Source of the DNA: Aquimonas sp964586455
GTDB lineage: Bacteria > Pseudomonadota > Gammaproteobacteria > Xanthomonadales > Xanthomonadaceae
Assembly (NCBI GenBank): GCA_964586455.1
Contig: CAZPHV010000013.1
Span: forward strand, 29,300-93,299
DNA length: 64,000 bases
Direction: 5' to 3'
Each line of letters begins with the position of its first letter. The first letter of the stretch is position 1. Both the position numbers and the translations under genes were made by a program. The notes below the pieces were generated by a model. The model searched no databases, was not told the origin of the DNA, and saw only the letters and a list, made by a program, of their open reading frames with translations. Below, piece by piece: positions 1-8,197 of this stretch.

Positions 1-871
1 TCAGCAGCTGCTCGGCATCCACACCAAATACGTTCGGCAAGATGCGATCACCGCTGATCCGGCCCTCCAGCGTGCGTGCGACCGCCTCCGGCTGCTCGTG
101 GATCTCCTTCAGCATGTAGTGGCGGTATTCGCCGCGCTCGACCGCATCAGCCGAAAGATCGGTGACGCGCTCCTCGCGCTCGACTGGCGCGCCGCGCTCG
201 TCGAAGACCTCATAGCCTTCGCGGCGAATCTCCACGATGTCGCCTTCCTGCAGATAGATGAAGCGGTTGGTCACCCGCAGCAGGGCCTGCACGTCCGAGC
301 CCAGAAAGTGCTCGCCGATGCCGATGCCAACCACCAGCGGGCTGCCGCGACGCGCACCGATCAAACGGCCCGGATCGTCGCTCGACAACACCGCGATCGC
401 GTAGGCACCGTGCAGGCGCTGAGTCGCCGCGACCACGGCAGCGCGCAGCTCATGACCCTGTTTCAGCAGTGACTCGACCAGATGCGCGATGACTTCGGTG
501 TCGGTCTCGGACGTGAAGGCGTAACCGGCCGCCAGCAGCTCCGCCCGCAATTCAGCGTGGTTCTCGATGATGCCGTTGTGCACCACCGAGACACGATCCG
601 CCGACACGTGCGGATGCGCGTTGTGCGTGCTGGGGACACCGTGCGTGGCCCAACGGGTGTGGGCGATGCCGATCTTCGCGGCCACCGGCTGCACTTCGAG
701 CAACGCTTCGAGATCGCGCACCTTGCCCTTGGCGCGGCGGCGCTCCAGCCGGCCATCTTCGAGGACGGCCAAACCTGCCGAGTCGTAACCGCGGTACTCC
801 AGCGCGTGCAGGCCGGCGATCAGGATGGCGCCGACATCGCGCTCGGCCACGGCTCCAACGATTCCGCACAT
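1..871 (-). CDS. glmS: Glutamine--fructose-6-phosphate aminotransferase (isomerizing), 3' end beyond the window
   Basis: This enzyme makes glucosamine-6-phosphate from fructose-6-phosphate and glutamine in the cytoplasm, the entry to UDP-GlcNAc for peptidoglycan and amino-sugar polysaccharides. Only the first 290 codons are present, covering the glutaminase (Ntn hydrolase) half. The start is ATG at 871, giving MCGIVGA with Cys2 as the N-terminal nucleophile. Further family blocks are LEYRGYDSAG, IGIAHTRWATHG, HNGIIENHAELR and SETDTEVIAHL. The sugar isomerase half lies outside the window. It follows the VanZ-like gene on the same strand after 74 bases, so it may be the last gene of the minus-strand operon that begins near 3863. 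Many bacteria place glmS next to glmU; here it sits beside galE, which fits supply of sugar nucleotides to the neighbouring glycan genes. Confidence 0.95.
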   Translation of the reverse strand, partial: MCGIVGAVAERDVGAILIAGLHALEYRGYDSAGLAVLEDGRLERRRAKGKVRDLEALLEVQPVAAKIGIAHTRWATHGVPSTHNAHPHVSADRVSVVHNGIIENHAELRAELLAAGYAFTSETDTEVIAHLVESLLKQGHELRAAVVAATQRLHGAYAIAVLSSDDPGRLIGARRGSPLVVGIGIGEHFLGSDVQALLRVTNRFIYLQEGDIVEIRREGYEVFDERGAPVEREERVTDLSADAVERGEYRHYMLKEIHEQPEAVARTLEGRISGDRILPNVFGVDAEQLL

Positions 872-945
872 GTTTTATCGCTCCGCTGTGGGCGCGAACG
901 CCCGATTGAGGTGGATGCCACGCAGACCGACATTCTGCGGCCTGT

Positions 946-1329
946 TCAAGCGCGCGCGAACCGCTGCCGCCATCGCCATCGCGCAAAAGCCAAGCCCAGT
1001 CCGACGCCCGCCACATTGCTGAACGCGTCGCGGGCATCGGCCTGACGGCTGGGCTGCAGGCCCTGCAAGGCTTCGCTGCCCAGCGCCACTGCGAGGCCCA
1101 TTAGCGCGCAGGCCATCAGTGCATGGCGGGCACCGCGCAGCTGCAGCCAAAGTCGCATCAGCAGCATGGCCCACAGCGCGAACAGCGGAACATGGGATAG
1201 GTTCAGCGCCAGCCGCAGCCCAGGCGTGCTGTCCGGCAGCGGCAGCAGCAGGCCGAACACACCACACAGACTCAATCCCGCAAACGCGACCAGCGGCCAA
1301 CGCGCCCGGTCCTCATTGCCGCCGTGCAT
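946..1329 (-). CDS. VanZ-like family membrane protein
   Basis: A protein of 127 residues with four predicted membrane segments (about residues 12-32, 40-62, 68-88 and 100-118). The polar pattern between the last two helices, SEALQ..RQADARDAFSN followed by VAGVGLG, is typical of the VanZ-like family (acidic and Asn residues near helix ends). VanZ-like proteins give low-level teicoplanin resistance in some Gram-positives, but most members are uncharacterised. They recur in exosortase and polysaccharide loci, which is the likelier context here. I chose ATG 1329, which overlaps the 3' end of galE by 17 bases and suggests translational coupling. Longer open frames upstream run antiparallel to galE coding sense and lack family similarity. 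The exact role is unknown. Confidence 0.75.
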   Translation of the reverse strand: MHGGNEDRARWPLVAFAGLSLCGVFGLLLPLPDSTPGLRLALNLSHVPLFALWAMLLMRLWLQLRGARHALMACALMGLAVALGSEALQGLQPSRQADARDAFSNVAGVGLGLAFARWRWRQRFARA

Positions 1330-2305
1330 GCAGGCGCCGCTCCCAGGCCAGCGCACTGGCGCAGATCGAATCGAGATCATCGAGGGCGGGGCGCCAACCC
1401 AGGACCTCGCCGATGCGCGCGCAGTCAGCCACCAGCTCAGGCGGATCGCCCGCCCGTCGCGGATGATCCGCGTGTGGAACGGTTTGCCCGGCCGCACGCG
1501 ACATCGCCGCCAGCACTTCGCGCACGCTGTAACCGTGTCCGTAGCCCGCATTGAGGGTGACCGAGGCGCCGCCCCCGCGCAGATAGCGCAGTGCAGCCAG
1601 GTGGGCCGAAGCCAGGTCCACGACATGGATGTAGTCGCGTACGCCGGTACCGTCGACGGTGGGGTAGTCGGTTCCAAACACCTGCACGGCCGCGCGTGCA
1701 CCAACGGCCGCTTCGGCCGCGACCTTCACCAATAGGGTCGCGCGCGCGGTCGATTGGCCGATCCGGCCCTGCGGATCGCAGCCGGCCACATTGAAGTAGC
1801 GCAGGGCCACGTGCCGCAGCGGGCTCGCGGCCGAGAGGTCGCGCAGCATCCACTCGCTCATCAGCTTGCTGGTGCCGTAGGGGTTGATCGGCGCGGTCGG
1901 CGCATCTTCGCGGGCGCGGCCGCTGGCCGGAATGCCGTACACAGCGGCCGTCGACGAGAACACGAAGTGCTCGACCCCCGCGTTCGCGCAGGCCTCCAGC
2001 AGATTGCGGGTGGCACAGGTGTTGTTGCCGTAGTAGCGCAGCGGGTCTTCGACCGATTCCGGCACGATCGTACGGGCGGCGAAATGCAGCACGGTGCGGA
2101 TGCCGCGAGCGCGCAGCAGGGCTTCGACCGCCGCGCGGTCACCGACCTCACCGACCACCAGCTCGGCGTCGAGCACGGCCTCGCGGAAGCCGGTGCTGAG
2201 ATTGTCGAGCACGACCACCTCTTCACCGGCTTCGACCAGCTGCAGCACGACGTGGCTGCCGATGTAACCGGCGCCGCCGGTGACCAGAATGGGGCTGTGC
2301 GTCAT
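1313..2305 (-). CDS. galE: UDP-glucose 4-epimerase
   Basis: This is a cytoplasmic extended SDR that interconverts UDP-glucose and UDP-galactose (or the N-acetyl forms). The 330-residue length matches the family. The NAD-binding motif GGAGYIG is at residues 10-16, a VLDNLSTG block follows, the catalytic Ser/Thr lies in FVFSSTAAVYG (about 118-119), and the YxxxK pair is Y143/K147 in NPYGTSKLMSE. The stop of the upstream hydrolase and this start share four bases (ATGA), and its own 3' end overlaps the VanZ-like start, so four or five genes form one translationally coupled minus-strand operon. It probably supplies UDP-Gal or UDP-GalNAc to the polysaccharide pathway in this window. Confidence 0.93.
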   Translation of the reverse strand: MTHSPILVTGGAGYIGSHVVLQLVEAGEEVVVLDNLSTGFREAVLDAELVVGEVGDRAAVEALLRARGIRTVLHFAARTIVPESVEDPLRYYGNNTCATRNLLEACANAGVEHFVFSSTAAVYGIPASGRAREDAPTAPINPYGTSKLMSEWMLRDLSAASPLRHVALRYFNVAGCDPQGRIGQSTARATLLVKVAAEAAVGARAAVQVFGTDYPTVDGTGVRDYIHVVDLASAHLAALRYLRGGGASVTLNAGYGHGYSVREVLAAMSRAAGQTVPHADHPRRAGDPPELVADCARIGEVLGWRPALDDLDSICASALAWERRLHARRQ

Positions 2306-3129
2306 GTGGATCCTTCAGTTGCGCCGCGGCGTTCGACCGGAGCAAACCGCACTTGGGCCCAGGCGCAGAGGTGTTCGATCAGGCGCTCGCGGTCGGCGGG
2401 TCGATAGAACAGATGATCGACCTCGGGCCAGTAGTCGAACTGCACCTGTCGAGCATGCGCCGACGCACCGAAGGTCGACGCGAACTGACGTCGATGCAGG
2501 AAGTAGTGGGCAATGCCGCCGGTGTAAAGAGCCAGGATCTCCACCCCACGCGCGCAGAGTGAGGCCAGCTGGACCGGTGCCTGCGCGGGCGACGGCCAAT
2601 CGCGGTAGTCGGCCTCGACCGCTCTGGATGCCGCGTCAGCTGCAACGCCACCTTGTGTGAGTCGACGCTGTAGAGCGGCAAGCACAGCCTGGGCGCTGCG
2701 CAGGCGCAGCAGGCGACCCAGCCTGAACCAGCGCGGCCCGTAGGCGACCGGATCCAACAGCATCAGACCCTGCACGCGCGGGTCACGCAGCGCCAGTTGC
2801 CAGCCGGCATCGGCGGCACTGCAAATGCCACCGACCACGAAGCGCGCGCAGCCGGTGCGCGCCTGCAGCTGATCCAGCACATCGCCCAGCAGGGCGGGCT
2901 GCGGGCGCTCGGCCGCACGCAAGGCGTCGCCAATTCCGGGCTGATCAAAGCGCACGCTGGCAAACCCCAGTGCAGCCAGCCGCCGCGCCAGATGCACGTA
3001 CAGCCGGAACGGGCCCTGGCGGTGTACCGCTCCGGCATTGAGGAAAACGAACAGCACGGAACTCGCACCCGCAGCCTGGTGCAGTACACCGAATCGACCT
3101 TCGCCGAGCTCCAGAGTCGATTCGTTCAT
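2302..3129 (-). CDS. Alpha/beta-hydrolase-like protein resembling XrtA-associated hydrolase 1
   Basis: This 275-residue protein has the alpha/beta-hydrolase pattern of the exosortase-A-associated hydrolase 1 group. Evidence is an N-terminal strand VLFVFLNAG with AVHRQGPFR, then FDQPGIGDALR near residue 65 and a nucleophile-elbow-like GGICSAADAG near residue 97. The same pattern is sharper in the second copy at 32387-33266 (GGPQYRVGAHRQF, FDLRGMGDSSG, WGLCDGAA), so I read this gene as a diverged paralogue. In this copy the elbow is G-I-C-S-A, with a Cys where a Ser nucleophile is usual and Ala in place of the last Gly. It overlaps the hydrolase-2-like gene upstream and galE downstream by four bases each. 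The substrate is unknown. The family is found with XrtA polysaccharide genes, not with a defined reaction. Confidence 0.7.
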   Translation of the reverse strand: MNESTLELGEGRFGVLHQAAGASSVLFVFLNAGAVHRQGPFRLYVHLARRLAALGFASVRFDQPGIGDALRAAERPQPALLGDVLDQLQARTGCARFVVGGICSAADAGWQLALRDPRVQGLMLLDPVAYGPRWFRLGRLLRLRSAQAVLAALQRRLTQGGVAADAASRAVEADYRDWPSPAQAPVQLASLCARGVEILALYTGGIAHYFLHRRQFASTFGASAHARQVQFDYWPEVDHLFYRPADRERLIEHLCAWAQVRFAPVERRGATEGST

Positions 3130-3863
3130 GCGCAGGCCTGCAGCCGTCCGGCCAGCTCGGCGGCGGCGCTACGCACCAGCGGCAGCGCAAACGGCGTCGA
3201 CAGATCGATTTCGTCGACCCAGCGGGTCAGAGCTTCCGGCAGCGCGTGGTCCAGTTCGAAGCTCGCCGGGTGTGTCACCTGGGCCTCGCGCAGCTGATCG
3301 CGAAAAGCGGGGTGCAGTCGATGCCCGAGCAGGCAGCCTGGCTCAGGGCCCTGCAGGGGCAGCCGCACCCCGTAGCGACGCCGATTGCGCAGCTCCAGCG
3401 CTTCGCGGGTCTGTAATTCCTCCAAATAGTCGGCGCCCGAAAGAATGGGCTGCCAGCCAATCCAGTCCAGCGCCTCGCGCTGGGCCAGCGGTGAGGCCAC
3501 CAGCGCACCCGCGCGCACGCCCAGCAAGATGATCGGTGCGTCACCCTGGGCGCGCAGCCAGGCCAGCGCCTGCGCCGCGTCCGCTTCAAGCTGCTGCAGG
3601 CAGAAGGCGTCGTCATCGCCCGACGAGTCGCCGCAGCCGGTCGGGTCAAAACGCAGACAGCTGATGCCCTGCGTCGTCAGCGCCTGCGCCAGCAGGGCGA
3701 ACAGCCGGTAACCGCGCTGCCACTCATGCGGAAACGGCGGCAGCACCAGCAGCACGGCCCGCGCCGACGGCGCCTGCGCGTACACACCCGCCAGCCAGCC
3801 CTGCGTGCCGCAAATGCGAACCGGGTAGGGGTCCTTCGGGATCAAGCGATGCCCTCGTGGCAT
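3126..3863 (-). CDS. Alpha/beta-hydrolase-like protein resembling XrtA-associated hydrolase 2
   Basis: About 245 residues from ATG 3863 (MPRGHRLIP). The family pattern is VLLVLPPFPHEWQRGYR (equivalent to the PxxEEMN block of hydrolase 2), then CLRFDPTGCGDSSGDD near residue 75 and IILLGVRAGALVA where the nucleophile elbow should be. The elbow is G-V-R-A-G, so the usual Ser is Arg. This substitution is common in this group and makes classical esterase activity doubtful. The reading frame is open further upstream to 3947, but the extra residues have no family character. It is the first gene of the minus-strand operon and overlaps the hydrolase-1-like gene by four bases. The same hydrolase 2 to hydrolase 1 order recurs at 34000-32387. 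Confidence 0.65.
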   Translation of the reverse strand: MPRGHRLIPKDPYPVRICGTQGWLAGVYAQAPSARAVLLVLPPFPHEWQRGYRLFALLAQALTTQGISCLRFDPTGCGDSSGDDDAFCLQQLEADAAQALAWLRAQGDAPIILLGVRAGALVASPLAQREALDWIGWQPILSGADYLEELQTREALELRNRRRYGVRLPLQGPEPGCLLGHRLHPAFRDQLREAQVTHPASFELDHALPEALTRWVDEIDLSTPFALPLVRSAAAELAGRLQACA

Positions 3864-4255
3864 CGAAACGGGCTGACAGGCGGTAGGGCCTGGCGCGATC
3901 GGTTTGGCGGGTCGATGGGCGGGCTCACGAGCCGATTCCAGGGTCAAAAGCAGGGCGGTACGGCGGATCGCAACGATAGCAGCTGCGACTCAAAATGTGC
4001 GCTGGCGCACATAACGGGCGCCTTCGCGCCTCTGCACAACCGCCCCGCAGCCAGCAGCCCCGGGTCATCGGCCCGCCGCAATCGCCAACGCGACCGGGTT
4101 CGCACTTCCTATGTGATCGCAAGTGCCCGTGGGAAAAAGAATTTCAGACTCTGGGGACTGGGTCACCGAATGCCTTCGCGGTACTGCCAACTGACCCGCG
4201 AAACCCGGGAGTGCGGGTCCGTAGGCTGGCCTTGTAAACATTGGTGCCAAAAACC
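3864..4255 (+). other. Intergenic region between divergent genes (392 bases)
   Basis: No coding frame here has family character. It separates the divergent starts at 3863 (minus) and 4256 (plus), so promoters for both operons should lie here. I cannot pick out a convincing -35/-10 pair. A short hairpin (GGCGCC-TTC-GCGCC type) is present near 4018-4031. Confidence 0.5.
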
Positions 4256-6475
4256 ATGACCCGCTTCCCCGCATTCCTCAGCAGCATCGTGATCGTACTG
4301 GCCGCCGCCCTGGCAGCCCCGCCACGCGTGCAGGCGCAGACCGCGCCACCGACCACGCCGCATCCCATTCTGTTCGTCACCCAGATGCCGATCTCGACAG
4401 ACTTCGCTGCGATCGGATCGGTGTTCGGCAACCATCGCGCCAGCATCGCGCTGAGTGGACGCGGCGGCGATCTGTACATCCGCTATTCGGATGGCAGCCT
4501 GCGCAACCTCACCCGCGAGGCCGGCTTCGGATCCGCGGCCAACTTCCAGGGCGCAAATTCGATCGCCGTGCGCGACCCCGCTGTGCACTGGTCGGGCACC
4601 AAGGCGATCTTCAGCATGGTGGTCGGCGCGCCAGCCCAGCAGTACGGCACGGACAACTTCTACTGGCAGCTTTACGAAGTGACCGGCCTCGGCCAGGGGC
4701 AGACCGCGGTGGTTACCCGGGTGTCGACCCAGCCGCAGGACTTCAACAACATCCAGCCGACCTACGGCTCCGACGGCGCCATCATCTTCGCCTCGGACCG
4801 CCCGCGCAGCGGACAGCGTCACCTGTATCCGCAGCTGGACGAATACGAATCCACCCCGACCGTCAGCGGCCTGTGGAAGCTCACCCCGGGTGGTCAGCTG
4901 CAGCTGCTGGAGCATTCGCCTTCGGGTTCTTTCGACCCCTTGGTCGATTCCAGCGGACGCGTGGTGTTTTCGCGCTGGGATCATCTGCAGCGTGATCAGC
5001 AGAACGAAAGCCCCTCGAACACCTTCGGCACCTTCAATTTCAGCTCGGAAGCCGCGAACTCGGTGCGCACCAGCGATCGCACCGAATACTTCCCCGAGCC
5101 ACGCATCGCCGCGGCCGGCTCGCAGGTCGAGGGCCTGCGCTTCAACCACTTCTTCCCCTGGCAGTTGAACCAGGACGGCACCGCCGCGCTGACCTTGAAC
5201 CACGTCGGCCGCCACGAACTGCACAGCTACTTCGAGCGCAGCTTCACCAACGACAGCAACCTGCGCGACTTCATTCCCGCAGGCGGCAACAGCTATCGCC
5301 TGTTGAACCTGCTGCATCTGGCCGAGGATCCGACCCAGCCGGGTCGCTTCTATGCGCTGAATGCACCTGAATTCGGCACCCTCAGCGGCGGCCAGATCAT
5401 CCGCTTCAATGGCGCGGCCGGCGCCAACCCCGACCAGATCCAGCTGCAGTCGATCACCCACCCCGACACCGGCGGCACAGTCAGCTCCAGCAATCACACT
5501 GGGCATTACCGCAACCCGCTGCCGCTCTCCGACGGCAGCGTGCTTGCCTCACATGCGCCGGCCACCGGCATAGCGCGAGAGCTCGGCACCCGCGCCAGCC
5601 CAAACCCCAGTCACCGCTTCCGGCTGACCCGGCTGACGGCCGTCGGCAACGGCATCTTGGCGGCTTCAGCAACGCCCCTACTCGGCAGCACCGGCATCGT
5701 GCGCCGAGTCGAATACTGGGACCCGGATGTCCGCGTCGTCTACGAAGGGCCGATGTGGGAGCTGGGCGCGGTCGAAGTACGTGCGCGCCCGGCGCCGCCG
5801 CAGACCGCCGAGACGATCGAATCGCCCGAGCAGAGCGCCTTCGCCGAGACCGGCGTGAACCTGCAGGCGTTTCGAGAGTTCCTGCGCGAGCGCAACCTCG
5901 GCGTGGTGGTGATGCGCGATGTCACCACCCGCGACCGCGCCGACCGCCAGCAGCCCTTCAATCTGCGCGTCGACGGCAGCGTTCATCAAAACCCGCCGAG
6001 CACGACCGGCACGGTCTACACGATCAGCCACATGCAGTTCCTGCAGGCCGATCAGATCCGTGGCCTGACCTTGGGCGGTGCCAACCCGCGGCCCGGCCGG
6101 CGCGTGCTGGCAGTGCCGATGCACGAAGCTGAAGCGCTGGCGCTGAACCCGCCCGCACCGGGCGCGCCTGCCGGCAGCGTGCGGATCGCCGCCGATGGCT
6201 CAGTGGCGGCCTTTGTGCCGGCCGGGCGTGCAATGGTGTGGCAGACCACCGCGCCCAGCGGCCAGCCAGTCGTGCGCGAGCGCTACTGGCTGACCGTGCA
6301 GCCCGGCGAAGTGCGCGCCTGCGACGGCTGCCACGGCATCAACACGCTCAGCCATTCGGGCCAGCCGGCCAGCACCCAGGTGCCGGAAGCCTTCGTCGAG
6401 TTGCTGGATCGCTGGCAGGCACAGAACGCCAGCACCCAGGGACAGATCTTCCGCAACGGGATGGAGGCGCTCTGA
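4256..6475 (+). CDS. Secreted HzsA-like protein with PD40-type repeats and one c-type haem motif
   Basis: A 739-residue exported protein. A signal peptide covers about residues 1-27 (MTRFPAF, hydrophobic SSIVIVLAAALAA, then VQAQT). The middle holds TolB/PD40-like propeller blades such as IQPTYGSDGAIIFASDRP and DPLVDSSGRVVFSRWDH. Near the C-terminus ACDGCHG gives a c-type haem-binding CxxCH (Cys689, Cys692, His693). This architecture matches proteins related to the alpha subunit of hydrazine synthase, a family widespread outside anammox bacteria and without known function there. The tail GQIFRNGMEAL resembles the F-x-x-G-F-E ends of two beta-helix proteins in this window. I chose ATG 4256; a TTG at 4241 would add five residues ahead of the signal peptide. 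It appears to be a single-gene unit. Confidence 0.72.
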   Translation: MTRFPAFLSSIVIVLAAALAAPPRVQAQTAPPTTPHPILFVTQMPISTDFAAIGSVFGNHRASIALSGRGGDLYIRYSDGSLRNLTREAGFGSAANFQGANSIAVRDPAVHWSGTKAIFSMVVGAPAQQYGTDNFYWQLYEVTGLGQGQTAVVTRVSTQPQDFNNIQPTYGSDGAIIFASDRPRSGQRHLYPQLDEYESTPTVSGLWKLTPGGQLQLLEHSPSGSFDPLVDSSGRVVFSRWDHLQRDQQNESPSNTFGTFNFSSEAANSVRTSDRTEYFPEPRIAAAGSQVEGLRFNHFFPWQLNQDGTAALTLNHVGRHELHSYFERSFTNDSNLRDFIPAGGNSYRLLNLLHLAEDPTQPGRFYALNAPEFGTLSGGQIIRFNGAAGANPDQIQLQSITHPDTGGTVSSSNHTGHYRNPLPLSDGSVLASHAPATGIARELGTRASPNPSHRFRLTRLTAVGNGILAASATPLLGSTGIVRRVEYWDPDVRVVYEGPMWELGAVEVRARPAPPQTAETIESPEQSAFAETGVNLQAFREFLRERNLGVVVMRDVTTRDRADRQQPFNLRVDGSVHQNPPSTTGTVYTISHMQFLQADQIRGLTLGGANPRPGRRVLAVPMHEAEALALNPPAPGAPAGSVRIAADGSVAAFVPAGRAMVWQTTAPSGQPVVRERYWLTVQPGEVRACDGCHGINTLSHSGQPASTQVPEAFVELLDRWQAQNASTQGQIFRNGMEAL

Positions 6476-6701
6476 TTCTCCGCGCCCAAAGCGAACAGTG
6501 TTCGAGGCCTGCGCGGAAGCCTACGTCGAATCGTCCAGGCGAGGCAGCAGCGCCTAGCCGCAAGCCCGGCGTCCAGCGCAAAGAGCGGCTGAGCTTCTAG
6601 CCTCGCGGCAGCGCCGACTGCCTGATCGCGACGCTCTGCTTGCCGAAGCGCGCGCGCGTCGCCCATGCGACAAACCGCGAAGCGGTTCACGGTTTACCAT
6701 G

Positions 6702-6728
6702 CAGGGCCCGGTCGAGTGCCGGGCCCTG
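6702..6728 (+). promoter_or_regulatory. Perfect 10-bp hairpin just before a glycosyltransferase start
   Basis: CAGGGCCCGG (6702-6711) pairs exactly with CCGGGCCCTG (6719-6728) around a 7-base loop. It lies 227 bases after the HzsA-like gene and 22 bases before ATG 6751. There is no T-run after it. It could be a Rho-independent-like end for the upstream gene or a structure in the 5' leader of the glycosyltransferase. Confidence 0.35.
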
Positions 6729-6750
6729 TCCGTTCAGCCCGTGCCCATCC

Positions 6751-7920
6751 ATGCCACGCATCGCGCTTGTCACCCCGATCCTGCCGGTTCCGCACGACCC
6801 CACCCGTGGCCGCTACATCCATGAGACCGCGCGGGCGCTGTCCAAGCTGGCGGAAGTGCGGGTGTTCTTTGTCCAGGCCGACTACCCGCGCCTGCCGGGC
6901 TTCAAGCCCCGCAGCTTTCTGGAGGGCGTGGTCGGCCCGGACTACACCCTGCCCGGCATCGATCTCGAAGCCCTGACCTATCCGGCCGTGCCGGGTCTGT
7001 CGCGGATCAGCAATGGCTGGGTCTGCGGGCGCGCGCTGAAGCCGCGCATCCGCCGTTTCGGCGCCGAGCTCGTGCTCGGCTACTGGCTGTATCCCGAAGG
7101 CGCCGGCGCGCTCGCCGCAGCGCGTGCCCTGCGCTTGCCCTGCGTGTTGGGCGCGCGCGGTTCGGACATCCACGTGCGCTCGGGCCTGAATCGCTGGCTG
7201 ACCCGCCGCGTGGTGCAGGGCTGCGACCGTCTGCTGACGGTCAGCCGCGCGATGCGCGAGTCCGCGATCCACGAATACGGCGCGGATCCACAGCGCAGCC
7301 GCGCGGTGATCAACGGTTTCGACACCGGCGTGTTCCACCTGCGCGATCAGGCGGCGCTGCGCACCGAGCTGGGGCTGGACCCACAGACCAAACTGATTCT
7401 CTACGTTGGCCGCTTCGTCGAAACCAAGGGCATGCGCGAGCTGTTCAGCGCCTTCGAAGCCCTGCACCGGGAAGACCCGCGTCGGCAGCTGGTGCTGGTT
7501 GGCGACGGCGTGATGCGCGGAGAGCTCGAAGCCCTGATCCGCGCCCGTGGCCTGAGCCAGGCCGTGCACCTGCCTGGCGCGTTCGAGCCCGAAGGCGTGG
7601 CGCGCTGGATCGGCGCCTGCGACGTGCTGACCCTGCCGAGCTGGTCCGAGGGCTACCCAAACGTCGTGGTAGAAGCGATCGCCTGCGGCCGCCCGGTGGT
7701 GGCGACCACGGTCGGTGGCACCGGCGAGATCGTCGACGCCGACAGCGGCCTGCTGGTGCCGCCCAAGGATGCCGCCGCACTTGAAGCCGCGTTGCGCGAG
7801 GCGCTGCGCCGCGACTGGGACCAGGCCGGCATGGCGGCGCGGCTGCGCCGCAGCTGGGACGACGTCGCTGCCGACACGCTCAGCGTGTGTCGAGAGCTGT
7901 TGGCTTTGGCCAAGCCCTGA
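6751..7920 (+). CDS. Glycosyltransferase family 4
   Basis: A 389-residue GT-B fold retaining transferase, expected to add a sugar from a nucleotide donor to a lipid-linked glycan at the inner face of the cytoplasmic membrane. N-terminal acceptor-domain sequence is MPRIALVTPILPVPHDP with RGRYIHETARALSK. The C-terminal donor half begins at LILYVGRFVETKGMRELF (about residues 212-229) and carries the GT4 EX7E-type block EGYPNVVVEAIACGRPVVA. I chose ATG 6751; frames further upstream read through the hairpin and lack homology. The gene faces the GT4 at 8198-9427 tail to tail. Donor and acceptor sugars cannot be read from the sequence. Confidence 0.88.
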   Translation: MPRIALVTPILPVPHDPTRGRYIHETARALSKLAEVRVFFVQADYPRLPGFKPRSFLEGVVGPDYTLPGIDLEALTYPAVPGLSRISNGWVCGRALKPRIRRFGAELVLGYWLYPEGAGALAAARALRLPCVLGARGSDIHVRSGLNRWLTRRVVQGCDRLLTVSRAMRESAIHEYGADPQRSRAVINGFDTGVFHLRDQAALRTELGLDPQTKLILYVGRFVETKGMRELFSAFEALHREDPRRQLVLVGDGVMRGELEALIRARGLSQAVHLPGAFEPEGVARWIGACDVLTLPSWSEGYPNVVVEAIACGRPVVATTVGGTGEIVDADSGLLVPPKDAAALEAALREALRRDWDQAGMAARLRRSWDDVAADTLSVCRELLALAKP

Positions 7921-8078
7921 TCGGCCGTCCAACTCAATCGCCGGTGCGCGGCACGCGCACCCTATGAGCAAGCGCCAGCGCGCGCGCACCCCGCGTAGGC
8001 GCATTGCTTCGAGCCCCAACCAGTGAACGCGTTGTCGGCGAACGCCGTCCGAATGCCGCCACAAATGTCGTGAAGTAG

Positions 8079-8097
8079 GGTGCGCCTGTGGCGCACC
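8079..8097 (+). repeat. REP-like palindrome between convergent glycosyltransferase genes
   Basis: GGTGCGCC (8079-8086) and GGCGCACC (8090-8097) form a perfect 8-bp stem with a 3-base loop. Related GGTGCG/GCGCACC fragments are scattered over about 7950-8175, such as ACGCACC near 8127 and GGTGCGTC near 8160. The palindrome lies in the 277-base gap between two tail-to-tail genes and may act as a bidirectional terminator. The rest of the gap shows nothing. Confidence 0.45.
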
Positions 8098-8197
8098 AAG
8101 GCCCCGTGAGATCCCGCGCGCCTGCGACGCACCAAGCGCCGTGCGATCAAGTGCGCCTAGGGTGCGTCAAGGCCCCACCAGGCAGCCAGCGAATCGC

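Noticed and set aside
6694..8064. Minus-strand frame opposite the first GT4
   Set aside because: It is antisense to VGRFVETKG and EGYPNVVVEA coding; no family character.
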